This document shows, piece by piece, positions 11,787 through 22,549 of a stretch of 64,000 nt of DNA. The stretch lies in contig AP031352.1 in assembly GCA_037833965.1 (NCBI GenBank), positions 24,532,501-24,596,500 on the forward strand, in the 5' to 3' direction. Both the position numbers and the translations under genes were made by a program. Position 1 is the first letter of the stretch, and each line of letters starts with the position of its first letter. The notes under the pieces are model-generated. The model made no database searches. It worked only from the letters and a program-made list of their open reading frames with translations, and had not been told where the DNA came from. The stretch comes from Marchantia polymorpha subsp. ruderalis. Taxonomy: Eukaryota > Streptophyta > Marchantiopsida > Marchantiales > Marchantiaceae.

Positions 11787-12422
11787 CACTCTTTACGAGA
11801 GATTTGCTTGATGGGACCCCTGCGTAAAGTAATTTGCTTGATGGGACCACTTAGGTTTAGTTTTACCCGATGGGACCCCACCTACGGTGTGCCGTCGGAC
11901 ATAGTTCTTGTAACAACGATTACTACTAGTTACAGTGCGGGAATTACAATAAGAGATCAATCCCTGATTATAATTTCTGGTGGATTATCACGGGGACAAA
12001 GATCGATTTTGCTCGAAGTGCAATTTGTTGTGCTTCAATTCTTCCAATCGCAAAGATTCGCGGATTTCTCTGTTGCCTCCCACCTGCACACTCCTTCCGT
12101 AACCCTGCGTGGTCCGAGCTCAAGTCTCACGATCACCCATTTGTGGCGAACAAATAAACTCTGGATGAACATTTCTTTGCTCGTCTCCTTGGAGAGCGGC
12201 CGGATACAGAATGACAACATAAAAACAAGTGAGTGTGATGGAGTGCGAAGTCCACTCTGTCTGCGGGTGCGGTGTACTCGTTGCACTCTCTAGTTGTTAT
12301 TAGAACATGGGTGACGGTGCATCGTTCATGGGGTCCCATCGGGTAAAATGAAACCTGAAGAGTCCCATCAAGCAAATTACTTTCCGCATGGGTCCCATCA
12401 AGCAAATCTCTCCACTCTTTAC
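11787..12422. mobile_element. Mutator-like MITE with target-site duplication
   Basis: The element proper is 11797-12412 (616 bp). Its terminal inverted repeats, 11797-11880 and 12329-12412, are 84 bp each and nearly identical, starting GAGAGATTTGCTTGATGGG. Each repeat contains the block ATTTGCTTGATGGGAC twice. The direct repeat CACTCTTTAC flanks the element at 11787-11796 and 12413-12422. A 9-10 bp duplication, long terminal repeats and G-starting ends fit the Mutator superfamily. No transposase frame is present, so it is non-autonomous. Confidence 0.85.
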
Positions 12423-13900
12423 ACACGGTTGCACTCAGCAGGATTTTGTTCTCCATGCTCTCAACTGGCTCAAGATTCCGATAAACCATGCAACACTTTT
12501 TAATGGCCAAGAATGACGTTGTGGTTGCTGGATGATTTGTAAAGAATGGATTGATGTCATGCAATTATCAATATTCGCCATGTCTGGCGGATACCGTGTG
12601 ACCAACTTCGTCACTGCAGCGAAAATTAAGATATGCCACGATGCAGGTTGTTTATGTATTGGACATTCACATGGTAATATTCACTTGAATTTAGTATTAT
12701 ATATTATTTTTTAACTTCAAGCACATGTTTAATACCTTTGATAATTATATACTATCTTCACTTTATGTAATTCACCTAATTCCGACCAATTTACAAGAGT
12801 TTTTATTTTATGCAATTCCAGCAAATCATTGATTGATATTTATTATCAATCAATGATCTTCGGTTGATAACATATGAATGAATAAGCAGAAAAGTAATCC
12901 AATAGATAATAAAAATAATAATTTTGAAAACTAGATTAGTGATTAGAGGTTTCACTCAAGAGAAAAATACAATATAGTTTTATCATCTCTAGCAAAATAT
13001 ACTTCAATTTAACTGATATATAGTTTGTTGAAATATTATTGTTAGTATGGATCAGATGTATATAATAGCAATAGTATTTAGTGAAACTCTGGAGATGAAA
13101 GTTAAATGAGACAATTTTTTGGTTTTGAAATAAGAATGCTAAAAATTTTTAATTTGTATACTGCTGAATAATTATATGAATGAAATGAAAAATTTGTTGA
13201 AATAATAAATGCTCAAGGAATTTCAAGAAGTGTGTATAATTAGAACTGAATAGTAAAATTATAAATCTCATTAGTCTAGTATGGATGACATGCTCATTTT
13301 GACAAAATATCAATCCAACTTAAATAGATGCAAGAATAACCTAAATCAATGATAATATTTAATATGGATGTTCATAAAGATTTGGGCAAAAATAATCAGG
13401 AGTTAAAATTAAAAAATGTGTATTCAACCTGTGCTTAAAATATTTAACATGGTGTACTTCAAAGAAATTTCATACAGTTTCTACAACACATTTCAAGCTT
13501 TTTGCATCATAATCTTCAATCAATATTATTGAGAAGAAAAAGATGTCATCATTTTTTTATAACAAAGTAATGGAAAGTTGCGTGTATAAAATGCGATAGA
13601 TCTGATATTGCTCTAGGTTAAAGAGGTAAAAACCTGAAAAAATGCATTGGTAATGTGAATTTTTTTTTCAGATGCCTCAAAATTAGTAATGACTTTACTT
13701 TTTTGTTTAAAAATCTATGAAAACTGCAAAGTTCTTGTTACATTACATTGATGTTGACTATGTACAAGACTTTGATATGATAAATATATACTTTGATATT
13801 GTTAATATTTCATTACATTTAACAAGAAATGCATAATTGAAGAACTATTTATAGAAATTCATAGCTCTCATATTCATAGCTTCAACTTGTTGTTTACAGA
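12423..13900. other. AT-rich spacer, no gene seen
   Basis: Strongly AT-rich with stops in all frames. The last few hundred bases may be the decayed upstream part of the LINE recognised from 13901, but I see no endonuclease motifs that would show this. Confidence 0.5.
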
Positions 13901-14182
13901 AGATTGTTCCTATTCACAAGTCTGGAAGTAAGTACATGGTGATAAACTATCGCTTTATTATGGTGGGTAGTGTTTTTGCCAAGTTATTTGATAAATTGAT
14001 GAAATCAAAGTTGAGCACATGGATCTCATCAAAAGAGAGCACAGTTTCAAGCATGTTTTTCATCTACATAGAACATCATTGATCATATCTTGGCCTTGCA
14101 TGTTTCTGAGAAAAACCTAAGGGCAATAAAAAAGCTTTCAGCTTTTTTATTGCCTTCATTGCCTTATTGCCTTCAGCGTCTT
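13901..14182 (+). mobile_element. LINE reverse-transcriptase fragment, left part
   Basis: The plus strand encodes a LINE-type reverse-transcriptase segment: KIVPIHKSGSK, then NYRFIMVGSVFAKLFDKL and SKLSTW, matching the fingers region (VPIxKxG..NYRPIS..S...K..) of LINE polymerases. The frame then decays, with stops and shifts, so this is a dead copy. It is cut by the foldback insertion; the duplicated target GTCTT is at 14178-14182. The reading resumes at 20180. Confidence 0.75.
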
Positions 14183-14771
14183 TGTGAACACAAAACTGTG
14201 CTCACATGTCTTTTTAACCTTATGAGAGTTAAAAGTTTAGATTTAAGCTCTTGCAAAGTTGTGCTTGGAGTTTTGTGGAAGTTTTGGCAAGATTAGGAGT
14301 TGGTGTAATAGTTAGTAGACAAATGTGCGGAAGGAGGCCTTCAGGGCAGGGTCTCCGGCGAAGTGCCTTCGGTGAAGTTCCTTCGGGGAAAGTCCTTCGG
14401 CGAAACAGTGAAACCCTCATAACGTTTTCAATGTGTGACACCTTGACTCAGTTAGTGTCTTGTTGGAAAGAGCTCGCAACGCTTGGTCTCGTTGGAACAA
14501 GCGTTGCGAGCTCTTTCCAACAAGACACTAACTGAGTCAAGGTGTCACACATTGAAAACGTTATGAGGGTTTCACTGTTTCGCCGAAGGCCTTTCCCCGA
14601 AGGAACTTCACCGAAGGCACTTCGCCGGAGACCCTGCCCTGAAGGCCCCCTTCCGCACCTTTGTCTACTAACTATGTAATAACCCACTAAAGGCTAAAAC
14701 TGCAATATAGTGGTAGAAAGGTCGAACCCACAGGGACAGAGGAACACACAGGGTACAAAGTGTCACGTTTT

Positions 14772-15585
14772 AACAGACTATTGAGGAGTTTGAATTCTCA
14801 GGCGACTGTCACTCCCAGAAATACTGCAAGTGTCCACTCGGAGCGCACTCGGAGGTCGCACAGTGCAGCGTAAAACACACACACACACACCTGAAACTAC
14901 AGAAACACAACCCAGAGATCCGTTAGGACCTCTACTTCAAGATTTCAGGGGGAAAGTCTCTCGCGAGCACACTCGGCAAAGCTGCGGGCAGTGACTTCCA
15001 ACTCCGGCTTTTACAACACTTCCACTAGCTTGCTGCTAGTGTAGGAAACCCGGTTTGGACTGCCTACTTCGGATCGAAGTCACTCCTACGCGGTGAACAA
15101 CACTCTCCACTCACAAAACGCGCAGAGAACAAAGGTCCGCACTGAAGGACTCACTGAGAAACATTCCAGTAACACAACAACAGTCTATTGAAGAGTTTGA
15201 ATTCTCAGGCACTTGTCATTCCCAGAAATACTACAGGGGTTACCCTCAAGGCACCTGCTGCAGCGTAACCTGAAGTTACAACCAAGGTTTACACGAAGTA
15301 GCAAAACTTCACTTTGGCATTCAGGGGAAAAATCCCAAGGAGTACAATCAGAAAGAAACACTCGAAGGTGTAGGGGCGAAACTGTCCAAGTATCTAACTA
15401 GTCACTGGCTCTGAGCATCGGCAGTCACCCGCAGGTGCAGATCCGAACTACTCAAGTCTCTAACCAATGTACTAGCTCTGAACATTCGGCCGAAGGCCTT
15501 CAGCTACAAAATGCGGAACGCTAAGTTGTAACTCCTCGTGCGCGGTGACAGAACTCAAGGACACAAACACGCAAAGGAAATGGGT
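14772..15585. repeat. 407-bp direct tandem duplication inside the element
   Basis: The block beginning AACAGACTATTGAGGAGTTT at 14772 recurs at 15179 (AACAGTCTATTGAAGAGTTT), and similarity continues (ATTCTCAGG, CCCAGAAATACT, GCAGCGTAA, CAAAACTTCACT-like stretches). The relative at 52886-55797 has the same duplication with the same 407-bp spacing (52976 and 53383), so the duplication predates both copies. The second copy's right edge is approximate. Confidence 0.75.
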
Positions 15586-15855
15586 TCCTGATCTGCACTT
15601 CTGATGGGAAAGAACCCCAGGCAAAACGCCTGGAACTATTTTATACCTTCTAAGTCCTAACTAGCACTACACTGCACTACGCTACACGCCTGCACGGAAC
15701 CACGCTACACTACACTCCGCGGAACCTGTACTACGTCTCCTGCGCGGCCGACTGCCGCGCACTAACTCCCTACCCTGCCAATCTTCCGCTCGACTGCGCA
15801 GTCCCAAACGCTGCAACGCCGCGGACACCTCCACTTCGAGGGCGGACATGGTATC

Positions 15856-18804
15856 CTATGCCTTCGACAGAAAGGCATCGAGCTTCTTTGCTACCTTCCG
15901 CCGACTCCTACTGTCGCCTGACAACAACCCGGCTGCGCGTAATTCAAACTCACGCAGTGTGAGTTTCTCCTGCGCCTTCACTTCCCAGTGGGCGTAGCCC
16001 TTGAGACAGTGGGCGACACGCCTCGCCGTCTCCACCTTCGTGCGATCCGCCTCCTTCCTGCGATCCTCTTCAATTATCACTAATTGCGATTCGGCTTCAG
16101 CACGTTGCGCTCTCAATTCGCCACACTCTGACTGTAACCTGCGGATTAACTCTTCATCCGCCTGCCGTGCGAGCTGACATTGTTCCAACAACCGCGTCTG
16201 TCGCACGAGCTCCTCTGACAAAATCCGATTCTGGGCCTGCTCAGAAATGAGTGCTTCCTTGACCTTCACCTGCTCCTTGGTGAGCTCGTCCAGTTTCTCA
16301 TCCTTCATCTTCTCGGAGTGCTTGTAGAATTTCTGATTAAGTTTGTACTGACCCCACAAGCATGCATGCTTCTCCTTCAATTCCCTCAACTCCTGGTCCA
16401 CTCTAGCTAATAGCTTGCTGGTGTGGACTTTAGTGCGAGTCCGCCTGCGCACTAACTCGATGTAAGATCCCGGCTGGAGTGGGTCGGCGTATTTATCGAC
16501 CTTGCGATCCAAGTACCTCAGCAACGGAATCACCTGCTCAGAGAGCGCCGCCGCCGGCGCTCCAACAATTTCCTCCTCCTCCTCCTCGGTGTCTTCTGCT
16601 CCTGACATTTCTTCCGTGGAGTCTCCGTCGTCATCATCCGAGTGGAGAATTTCAGTCGCCATTGATTGCGTCGGCGACTGCCCCGAGTGGGGCTGCACGT
16701 CGTCGACGTGTGCTGCCTGCGAAGGCACGGCTGCAGCCTCGCTGCTCGTCGCCAAAATGTCTAAGGCGGAAGGCGAATGTACCCGTGCGGCATCCCCGTC
16801 GCTCGCTTGTTGGTTGTCTACCGCGTCCTCTCTGCCGCCGTCGCCCGCCGCCGAAGGCGATCGAGCGGAGGGTGGCTGCGCGGGGTTTGATTGCGCATCG
16901 CGCATCGAAATTTCATCCCGCGGACAGTCACTCCGCTCCATCGTCTGTTGCTGCTCCCTTGATCGGTCCGTGGGGGCTGTGCCCGGCCCGTGCGCAGGCG
17001 CATTTGCCGGCGCCTTGTCCGCCGCCGACGTAGCGCCGCGGACATCCATCGCCGAAGGCGACATGGCCGGGGGCCGCTCGCCCGATGTTCCTTGGCCTAT
17101 AGGCCCTACCGCCGAAGGCGCATCTATCGGCGGACTTCCCGCCGATGGTGCGGCCTCCGCACGCTCCCTGCTCGTATCTCCTCGGCTCGAAGGCCCTGGC
17201 GCCGAAGGCGCAAATTGCGGCGCGTGGTGCGCCGGAGGGTCTGGCCCCGAGGGCCGGTGTCTCGTAGGCGGTTCTTCCGCCGGCTCCTTCCCCTTCCTAC
17301 GTTGGAACGGGGGTGATTCTTGCCTGTGCACAGGCGGCACGTGTGGAGGTGTCCTGTGCACAGGCGACCTGTGCACAGGCGGACTGCTCCTTCCCACGCG
17401 TAAGCGTAGATCCACGTCCACTTGTGATTGCCTGTCCGCGGAGGCTCGTCCGTCCGCGGAGGCTCGTCTGTGCGCAAACGGAACCTCTGTCCGCATCGCA
17501 CGTGGTAACTCCGGAGGCCCTTGGCCCGTAGGCGGCCTCTCTCCCGTCGAGGTTGCAGCGTGGCCCGTTGCTCCTGCGGTCGTCCGCGCTTCCTCATGCT
17601 TCTCTGGCGACGCACTTCCTTTCTCCGTCGCAATCGTCGCCGTGTCCGCACTGTCAGCTGGCAACACCAGTCTGCGTGCCTTCTGCTTCGGCCGGCTGTA
17701 TGGCTCGCACAGCGGCCGCGGTCGAATGGGAGCAGAGGGTTCTTGATGCTGCTCCTCTTCAGACTCTTCCCTCCATCGCCGCTTCCGCGGCACTCGTGCT
17801 GCAGGAGTGTGTCTCCCTTCGTCCCTCCGCCTTGATGGGGTAGAAGTCGGTGACTCCTCTGCATCAGTGTCGACCTCATTCTCCCGCACATACTTCCCGG
17901 GATGGTCGATGGACAATGGCGGAAAATGTTCAAGCTCCGCCGCTGTCAAACAATTCCGCTGTCGATAAAAATTGATGAGGAAAGGAGAGAGATGGTTTAG
18001 AGTTCCCCCCTTCTCCTCAAACGCGTGCTGTCGCATCACCCTGTGCAGGATGCTCGCCCAGTGAATTGGAGTTCCCTCGATGACGCACTCCACAAAAGAG
18101 ACCTGCCACAATGTGATGTAGCAGGCGCGGTGCGGCTGCAGTAATTGCATCAGCGCCGCGGACAAAGTCCGGCGAAATCGATCCTTGTAATCACGGGTCC
18201 TGTACCCATTCTTGGTAGACCTCCCGGTCTTGAACAGCTCCACAAATTGCGCCTCTTCCTGCTTGGTCACCTTGATGCTCTCACTGTCAAAAAGGAGATG
18301 CCCTGGCATGCCAGCACATCTTCCCAACGCCTGCGCCCAATCTTGGACTGTCCACCGATCAACATGCGGACGCAATCCGCGCGAGGGTGGTCCCTGTGGC
18401 TCTAGCCACTCGCGCACCATATTCGCACAGATGTAGTTCCATCCCCATAGCAAGAAATCGAGCTTTCTTGCTATTAAGCGCTCCTCGAAAGCGCGCAGCC
18501 CGTTCTGTGGTAGGCGAAGTGGCACCATCCGCAATCTGCTCGGTCTCGTCATTGCGTTCCTGGGGTTCGCTCGCCCACTCATTCTACTTCCGCACCGCCC
18601 GAGCTTCTTTCTCTCTCGGCAAACTCTAATCGCCCTCAATTCCAAATCACGCGCGTTCACTTCTCCCTCAATCAACAAGAAATCTCCTGTGCGACGACGT
18701 CGAGAATGTTTAGCAGCCAGCAGATGGATGCGCGCAGCGCGCACAAGAGATTGGAATCGCGAATTCAAGAATGGGACGTTCTCCGCCGCCCGGTCGAAGG
18801 TCAT
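15856..18804 (-). CDS. Element-encoded 982-residue protein with coiled-coil C-terminus
   Basis: One uninterrupted frame. The start at 18804 is the outermost Met; Met75 or Met85 are alternatives. About residues 90-320 look folded, rich in Trp, Cys and His (LDFLLWGWNYICANMV, then TLWQVSFVECVIEGTP), and recall the domain at the head of some plant transposon proteins, though this is not certain. Residues 320-710 are a low-complexity Pro/Ser/Ala/Arg linker with repeated PSA and PVHR motifs. An acidic patch (DDDDGDSTEE to EEEEEE) follows at about 715-745. The last part (750-960) has a conserved block (EQVIPLLRYLDRK) and long heptad-like coiled coil with the motif LVRQTRLLEQCQ. No polymerase, integrase or transposase motif is seen. 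The C-terminal half is shared with the frame at 53838-54986. Function unknown; a structural or DNA/RNA-packaging role is only a guess. Confidence 0.7.
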   Translation of the reverse strand: MTFDRAAENVPFLNSRFQSLVRAARIHLLAAKHSRRRRTGDFLLIEGEVNARDLELRAIRVCRERKKLGRCGSRMSGRANPRNAMTRPSRLRMVPLRLPQNGLRAFEERLIARKLDFLLWGWNYICANMVREWLEPQGPPSRGLRPHVDRWTVQDWAQALGRCAGMPGHLLFDSESIKVTKQEEAQFVELFKTGRSTKNGYRTRDYKDRFRRTLSAALMQLLQPHRACYITLWQVSFVECVIEGTPIHWASILHRVMRQHAFEEKGGTLNHLSPFLINFYRQRNCLTAAELEHFPPLSIDHPGKYVRENEVDTDAEESPTSTPSRRRDEGRHTPAARVPRKRRWREESEEEQHQEPSAPIRPRPLCEPYSRPKQKARRLVLPADSADTATIATEKGSASPEKHEEARTTAGATGHAATSTGERPPTGQGPPELPRAMRTEVPFAHRRASADGRASADRQSQVDVDLRLRVGRSSPPVHRSPVHRTPPHVPPVHRQESPPFQRRKGKEPAEEPPTRHRPSGPDPPAHHAPQFAPSAPGPSSRGDTSRERAEAAPSAGSPPIDAPSAVGPIGQGTSGERPPAMSPSAMDVRGATSAADKAPANAPAHGPGTAPTDRSREQQQTMERSDCPRDEISMRDAQSNPAQPPSARSPSAAGDGGREDAVDNQQASDGDAARVHSPSALDILATSSEAAAVPSQAAHVDDVQPHSGQSPTQSMATEILHSDDDDGDSTEEMSGAEDTEEEEEEIVGAPAAALSEQVIPLLRYLDRKVDKYADPLQPGSYIELVRRRTRTKVHTSKLLARVDQELRELKEKHACLWGQYKLNQKFYKHSEKMKDEKLDELTKEQVKVKEALISEQAQNRILSEELVRQTRLLEQCQLARQADEELIRRLQSECGELRAQRAEAESQLVIIEEDRRKEADRTKVETARRVAHCLKGYAHWEVKAQEKLTLREFELRAAGLLSGDSRSRRKVAKKLDAFLSKA

Positions 18805-20179
18805 GGTCGGCTCTTGCTCGTGAAGAACGTCTCACTTGATGGCCGCGCCGGTTGTACGCTGGAACGGTCTTCGCTCTCACGCGCGGCTTCACGCTCCGCC
18901 GTCGTCGATTAAACTCTCACGCTCGAATTGGCGGATTTGAACTCCGCGAGCGTATTACCCCGCGGACATGGGGGCGTAGCGCCGAAGGCGAGTTTTCCGC
19001 CTTGCGCGGTACACTTGTTCGTACCGCCCTTCGGCCAATCCCCCTCTGCCTTGACGCGTGTGTCCGCATGTCGGACAAAAGTTCAACTCCTGCCTGTGCG
19101 TAGGCAGGAGCCTCGGCGGATGCTCCGCCGGCACGGAACTTCATCCTCCTGTGCACAGGCGGTCGCCTGTGCGCAGGCGAATTCCGCGCGCGGCGTCGCG
19201 CTGGCGCGGAAGGCGTTGACCGTGGTCAGCCGTCTCCGTCCAGTCTGTCCGTTCCTTGTCTCTTCGTCGGCGCTTCCGCCGCCGCAACTCCGTCCGTCCA
19301 AGAGCGCATCCACCCGTGCCGTCCGCATGGTCCGTACCGATTTGATTACTCTGGCGGCTCTTCCGCCGTACGCGGCGCTGCGCTGGCGCGGAAGGCGCCG
19401 TACACTTTCTACCTCACAAGGCGCATTTCTAGGGCCCAAGGCGGATTTTCCGCCGACGCCGAAGCGCCTGTGCACAGGCGAGCGCCTGTGCGTAGGCGGA
19501 CTTCGCGCCTCCCCTAACCCTACTTCGCCTGTGCACAGGCGAACGCCTTCGTCCGCGCATAGGACAAAACTTGATTCCCCCTTCCGCGTAGGCGGAATTC
19601 GCGCCGGTGGCGAACTCTTTCCGCCGTAGGCGACCGCCTCCGTTTCTTCCAATAGTGATAACTCCCTAAGTCCTCATCCGTTCCAAGCGTTCTTGGACTC
19701 GTTGGAATCAGTGCGTCGAGCTCTTTCCAACGGGACCCTAACTTGGTCAAGGCGCCCGAGGGTTGACCTAATTATGGAGGATTTCCCTACAGCCGCGGAC
19801 GCAACCTCCGAAGGCGGGTTTTGCGCCTTGCGTCGTAGGGGTCCTAACTGCAGAGCTCGCAGGGAGGGTGATGCCTGTCCTCACTGCTGCACCCCAAATC
19901 CCAGATTCTACAAGATCCCTCGAGAATCCCCGCGATCATCCGGATTCACTCTGTTTTGATGTACCGAAGGCTATTTACAATGCTGCCAGGGTACAGTTTT
20001 CCAAAAATGTTTCAATTTCCTCAAAATTGCCAAAAGTGGGGTACCACAAACTATTACACCAACTCCTAATCTTGCCAAAACTTCCACAAAACTCCAAGTA
20101 CAACTTTGCAAGAGCTTAAATCTAAACTTTTAACTCTTATAAGGTTAAAAAGACATGTGAGCATAGTTTTGTGCTCACA

Positions 20180-21660
20180 GTCTTCATCAATTTAACAAAG
20201 CTTTTGAAACTTTTGAAAAAGGTTGCAAGCAAGTGGAAAATCACCAAATATTTTAGCAAATTTGCCCATGTTATACCATTATGTTTGCGCTAAGATCAAC
20301 TGTTTTCAAACTAAAGAAGTTTTAAGTACCTTTGGAGTGATTCAAGGTTGTCTTTCTCTTTCCTTTTTTATTTGAAGTTTTCATAAATGATATCTAAGAG
20401 TGGTTGGAGACATGTGATAATGAAGATGTCAAACTTGAAACTTTGTTCTCAAAGCTTTATTGTATACAGATGATATCATATTACTAGCACGTGAAGCAAT
20501 TAGTTTACAGCAACACTTATACACTTTTGCTAGGTTTTGTACCTAAAATCAAATAAAGTTAAATATAAAGAAGTTTAAAGTCATGATAGTGGACACTAGA
20601 TATAAAGTTTACATCTATTACAAGTACCTACAATTATATCAAATGAAGAGTTACAAATATCTAAGCATTGATTTTTCAAATAAATATAGTTGGCCACTTT
20701 GCCTGCAAAAGAGAATACAAGGTGGTTACAAATCTCTATATTCATTGTTGAATTGAAGTAGATGATCTCATCTAATGTCTTGGATTCTTAGAAATTTTTT
20801 ATTTAGAAGTTTAGTGTTGCTGGTAATATTTTATGGAATTAAAGTGTGAAGGCTTGGTTGTAAGAAGACAGGTTGAAAGCGTTTCGAGAGGGTGCGGAAG
20901 ATCTTTCTACAAGAACAATTGATGTAAAAAATCCAACTCCATATGCTTTTCTTCTTGGAGAAACATGTTGTTTACCTCTAGAGGCTGAAGCTCTATACTT
21001 GACCATCACTTACATCACAAGGATAAGATATTTTGATGCTTCTCGCCTTCCTCTCCAAGCTTTGGGTGCCACATGTGCCAAAGTATAGTAGCGAATGTGG
21101 TACCTTGATTTTTGAGGTGAAATGTGATGAAGCGCAATTGAGACCTGCAACCTATGACACTCTGCGAATGTTCAGAGGAGGAGTTTTTGAACATTGAGCA
21201 AGCGAGGCACCAAGATGCAATTGTATCAACCTTATGTAAATCATATGCTTGTTTATTGTGAATAGAAATAACTTACTTGCAAGAATCTATACGTACTTAC
21301 GTTATATTATTGATAAGAATTGAACTGCATCTCAAAGACTTGGAATTGAGGAAGGATGTTGATTTAATATTGATAGGAGTGCACGTATTTGTAGGCCATG
21401 TGACGGTGGATATATCGAGGATGAAGAGCATGTATTAATTACTTGTTCAAGGTACGAAAACATTAGGCTTGCTCATAATAGAGATATGGAGAATTTTGAT
21501 TCCTTATTACATTTAGTTTCTTTTGATTTAGGTTGTTATGCAGGGACATCATTAGTTATCGTTATAATATTCTTGGCAGTAGCTAGGAATTCATCTTTGA
21601 GATCTTTTACTTGTTTGTGGTTTTTCGCTCGTGTTGTGTTTTTCAGCCTTTTGACACTTT
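20180..21660 (+). mobile_element. LINE reverse-transcriptase fragment, right part
   Basis: Resumes after the duplicated GTCTT (20180-20184) with FINLTK, matching the FVDLTKAFD block of LINE polymerases. The catalytic motif reads LLYTDDIILLA at about 20457-20489 (YTDD at 20463-20474, the usual YADD). Further on are the C-terminal block TPYAFLLGETCCLPLEAEAL (about 20936-20995) and a zinc-knuckle-like tail ICRPCDGG...EDEEHVLITC (about 21388-21452). Stops and frame changes are frequent, so the LINE was already dead or has decayed since. With 13901-14182 it forms a single interrupted copy. Confidence 0.78.
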
Positions 21661-22549
21661 AGGTCCCTTGATCTATTACCAATTGCCGTTTATTTGTATG
21701 CTATAAGAACTCTTATGTCCCCTAAATTGTTCTTATCTTTGCCCTTTAACCCTAATCTGAACATCAACGTCAGTTTCACTCTAGACTTGTTAGTTCTTAA
21801 TGTGCAGGCAAACAAACGATAAACGATATTCCCCGTAGATTTTGTCAAAAATCCAAGTCAAAAAGTCCTCAGAAGGCTCAATCATGATCTGTAATAATTT
21901 CTGAAATATGGAGATATGAAGAAATCGTCACCGGTTCTTTTCACCGCTGGCTGAGAAGAAACTTAGTGATATAACAAGAATTGTCAACGATGCCCCATAT
22001 CCAAAGGGTTGTAATGTTTGAAGGCAGCTGATGATGCATAGGACTCTCCACCTTTTGGTGATTGGTGGTCTGGGAGCCGGCTTTGCCGAGTCAAAGATTC
22101 ACTCATGTAAAGAAAGCATCTTGTTTGATGAAGAACACTAGATTTTATATGATAAATGTTTTCTTCTTGTATCAAATATTTCGATCTTATGTTAAAAATT
22201 TTTTTTGGCAAGAAAACATACCATGGACTCTGGATGTGTTTATTACAAATTGAAAAATATGTTTTGATCATATATTCTCATAGTTCATGTGTCAATCGTC
22301 CTTCTGACGCGTACGAATATTTGAAATTTATGCATAATTTGAAGGATAATCCTTAGATTTTAGTGCTAAAAGAGTATGGATGTGTGTTTAACACCGAACA
22401 TGAGACATTATTTAAAGCGACCCTACTTACTTGTGCCACCTAAAAGTTTCCTGTGGCCATAACTCTGACCATACATTGCCCTTTTCTACTTCTAAAACCA
22501 TTCAAGATTAAAATTGTAAGATTCTACTCTTGTGTTGTTGTAGATGTTT
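21661..22549. other. Spacer, no gene seen
   Basis: Short frames only; none is recognised on either strand. It lies between the LINE tail and the inverted P450 fragment. Confidence 0.45.

Larger units (their letters stand above)
14675..20048 (-). mobile_element. Inner TG...CA element, 5374 bp, looks whole
   Basis: The element starts TGTAATAACCC and ends GGGGTACCACA, and is flanked by the 5-bp duplication AACTA at 14670-14674 and 20049-20053. TG...CA ends with a 5-bp duplication are typical of retroviral-type integrases. I see no pair of long direct repeats, no primer-binding site and no polymerase or integrase. It may be a very long solo LTR, a non-autonomous LTR relative, or a Ginger-like DNA element. 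Parts, read on the minus strand: a GC-rich leader, a 982-codon frame (15856-18804), then a downstream region holding a 407-bp tandem duplication. Its intact target duplication and frame suggest a recent insertion, later than the foldback it interrupts. Confidence 0.8.
14183..20179. mobile_element. Foldback element (618 bp) split by a later insertion
   Basis: Without the inner insertion (14675-20053, counting one target copy) the element is 618 bp: left arm 14183-14485 (303 bp), spacer 14486-14497 (12 bp), and a right arm made of 14498-14674 plus 20054-20179 (303 bp). By eye the arms differ at only about seven positions, so it is a nearly perfect, fairly young palindrome. The termini are TGTGA...TCACA. 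The 5-bp target GTCTT is repeated at 14178-14182 and 20180-20184, inside the LINE. It encodes no protein. The centre resembles the inner element near 19680-19755 (CTCGTTGGAA and GAGCTCTTTCCAAC blocks), so it may be an inverted dimer of a fragment from that family. Confidence 0.85.

Noticed and set aside
16502-17746. 414-codon plus-strand frame
   Set aside because: Antisense to the Pro/Ser/Ala-rich linker of the 982-codon frame; it arises from GC-rich, stop-poor composition.
14183-20179. A 6-kb autonomous DNA transposon with 131-bp terminal inverted repeats
   Set aside because: This was my first reading. The second target duplication (AACTA) and the 303 + 12 + 303 arithmetic show a small foldback interrupted by a separate element.
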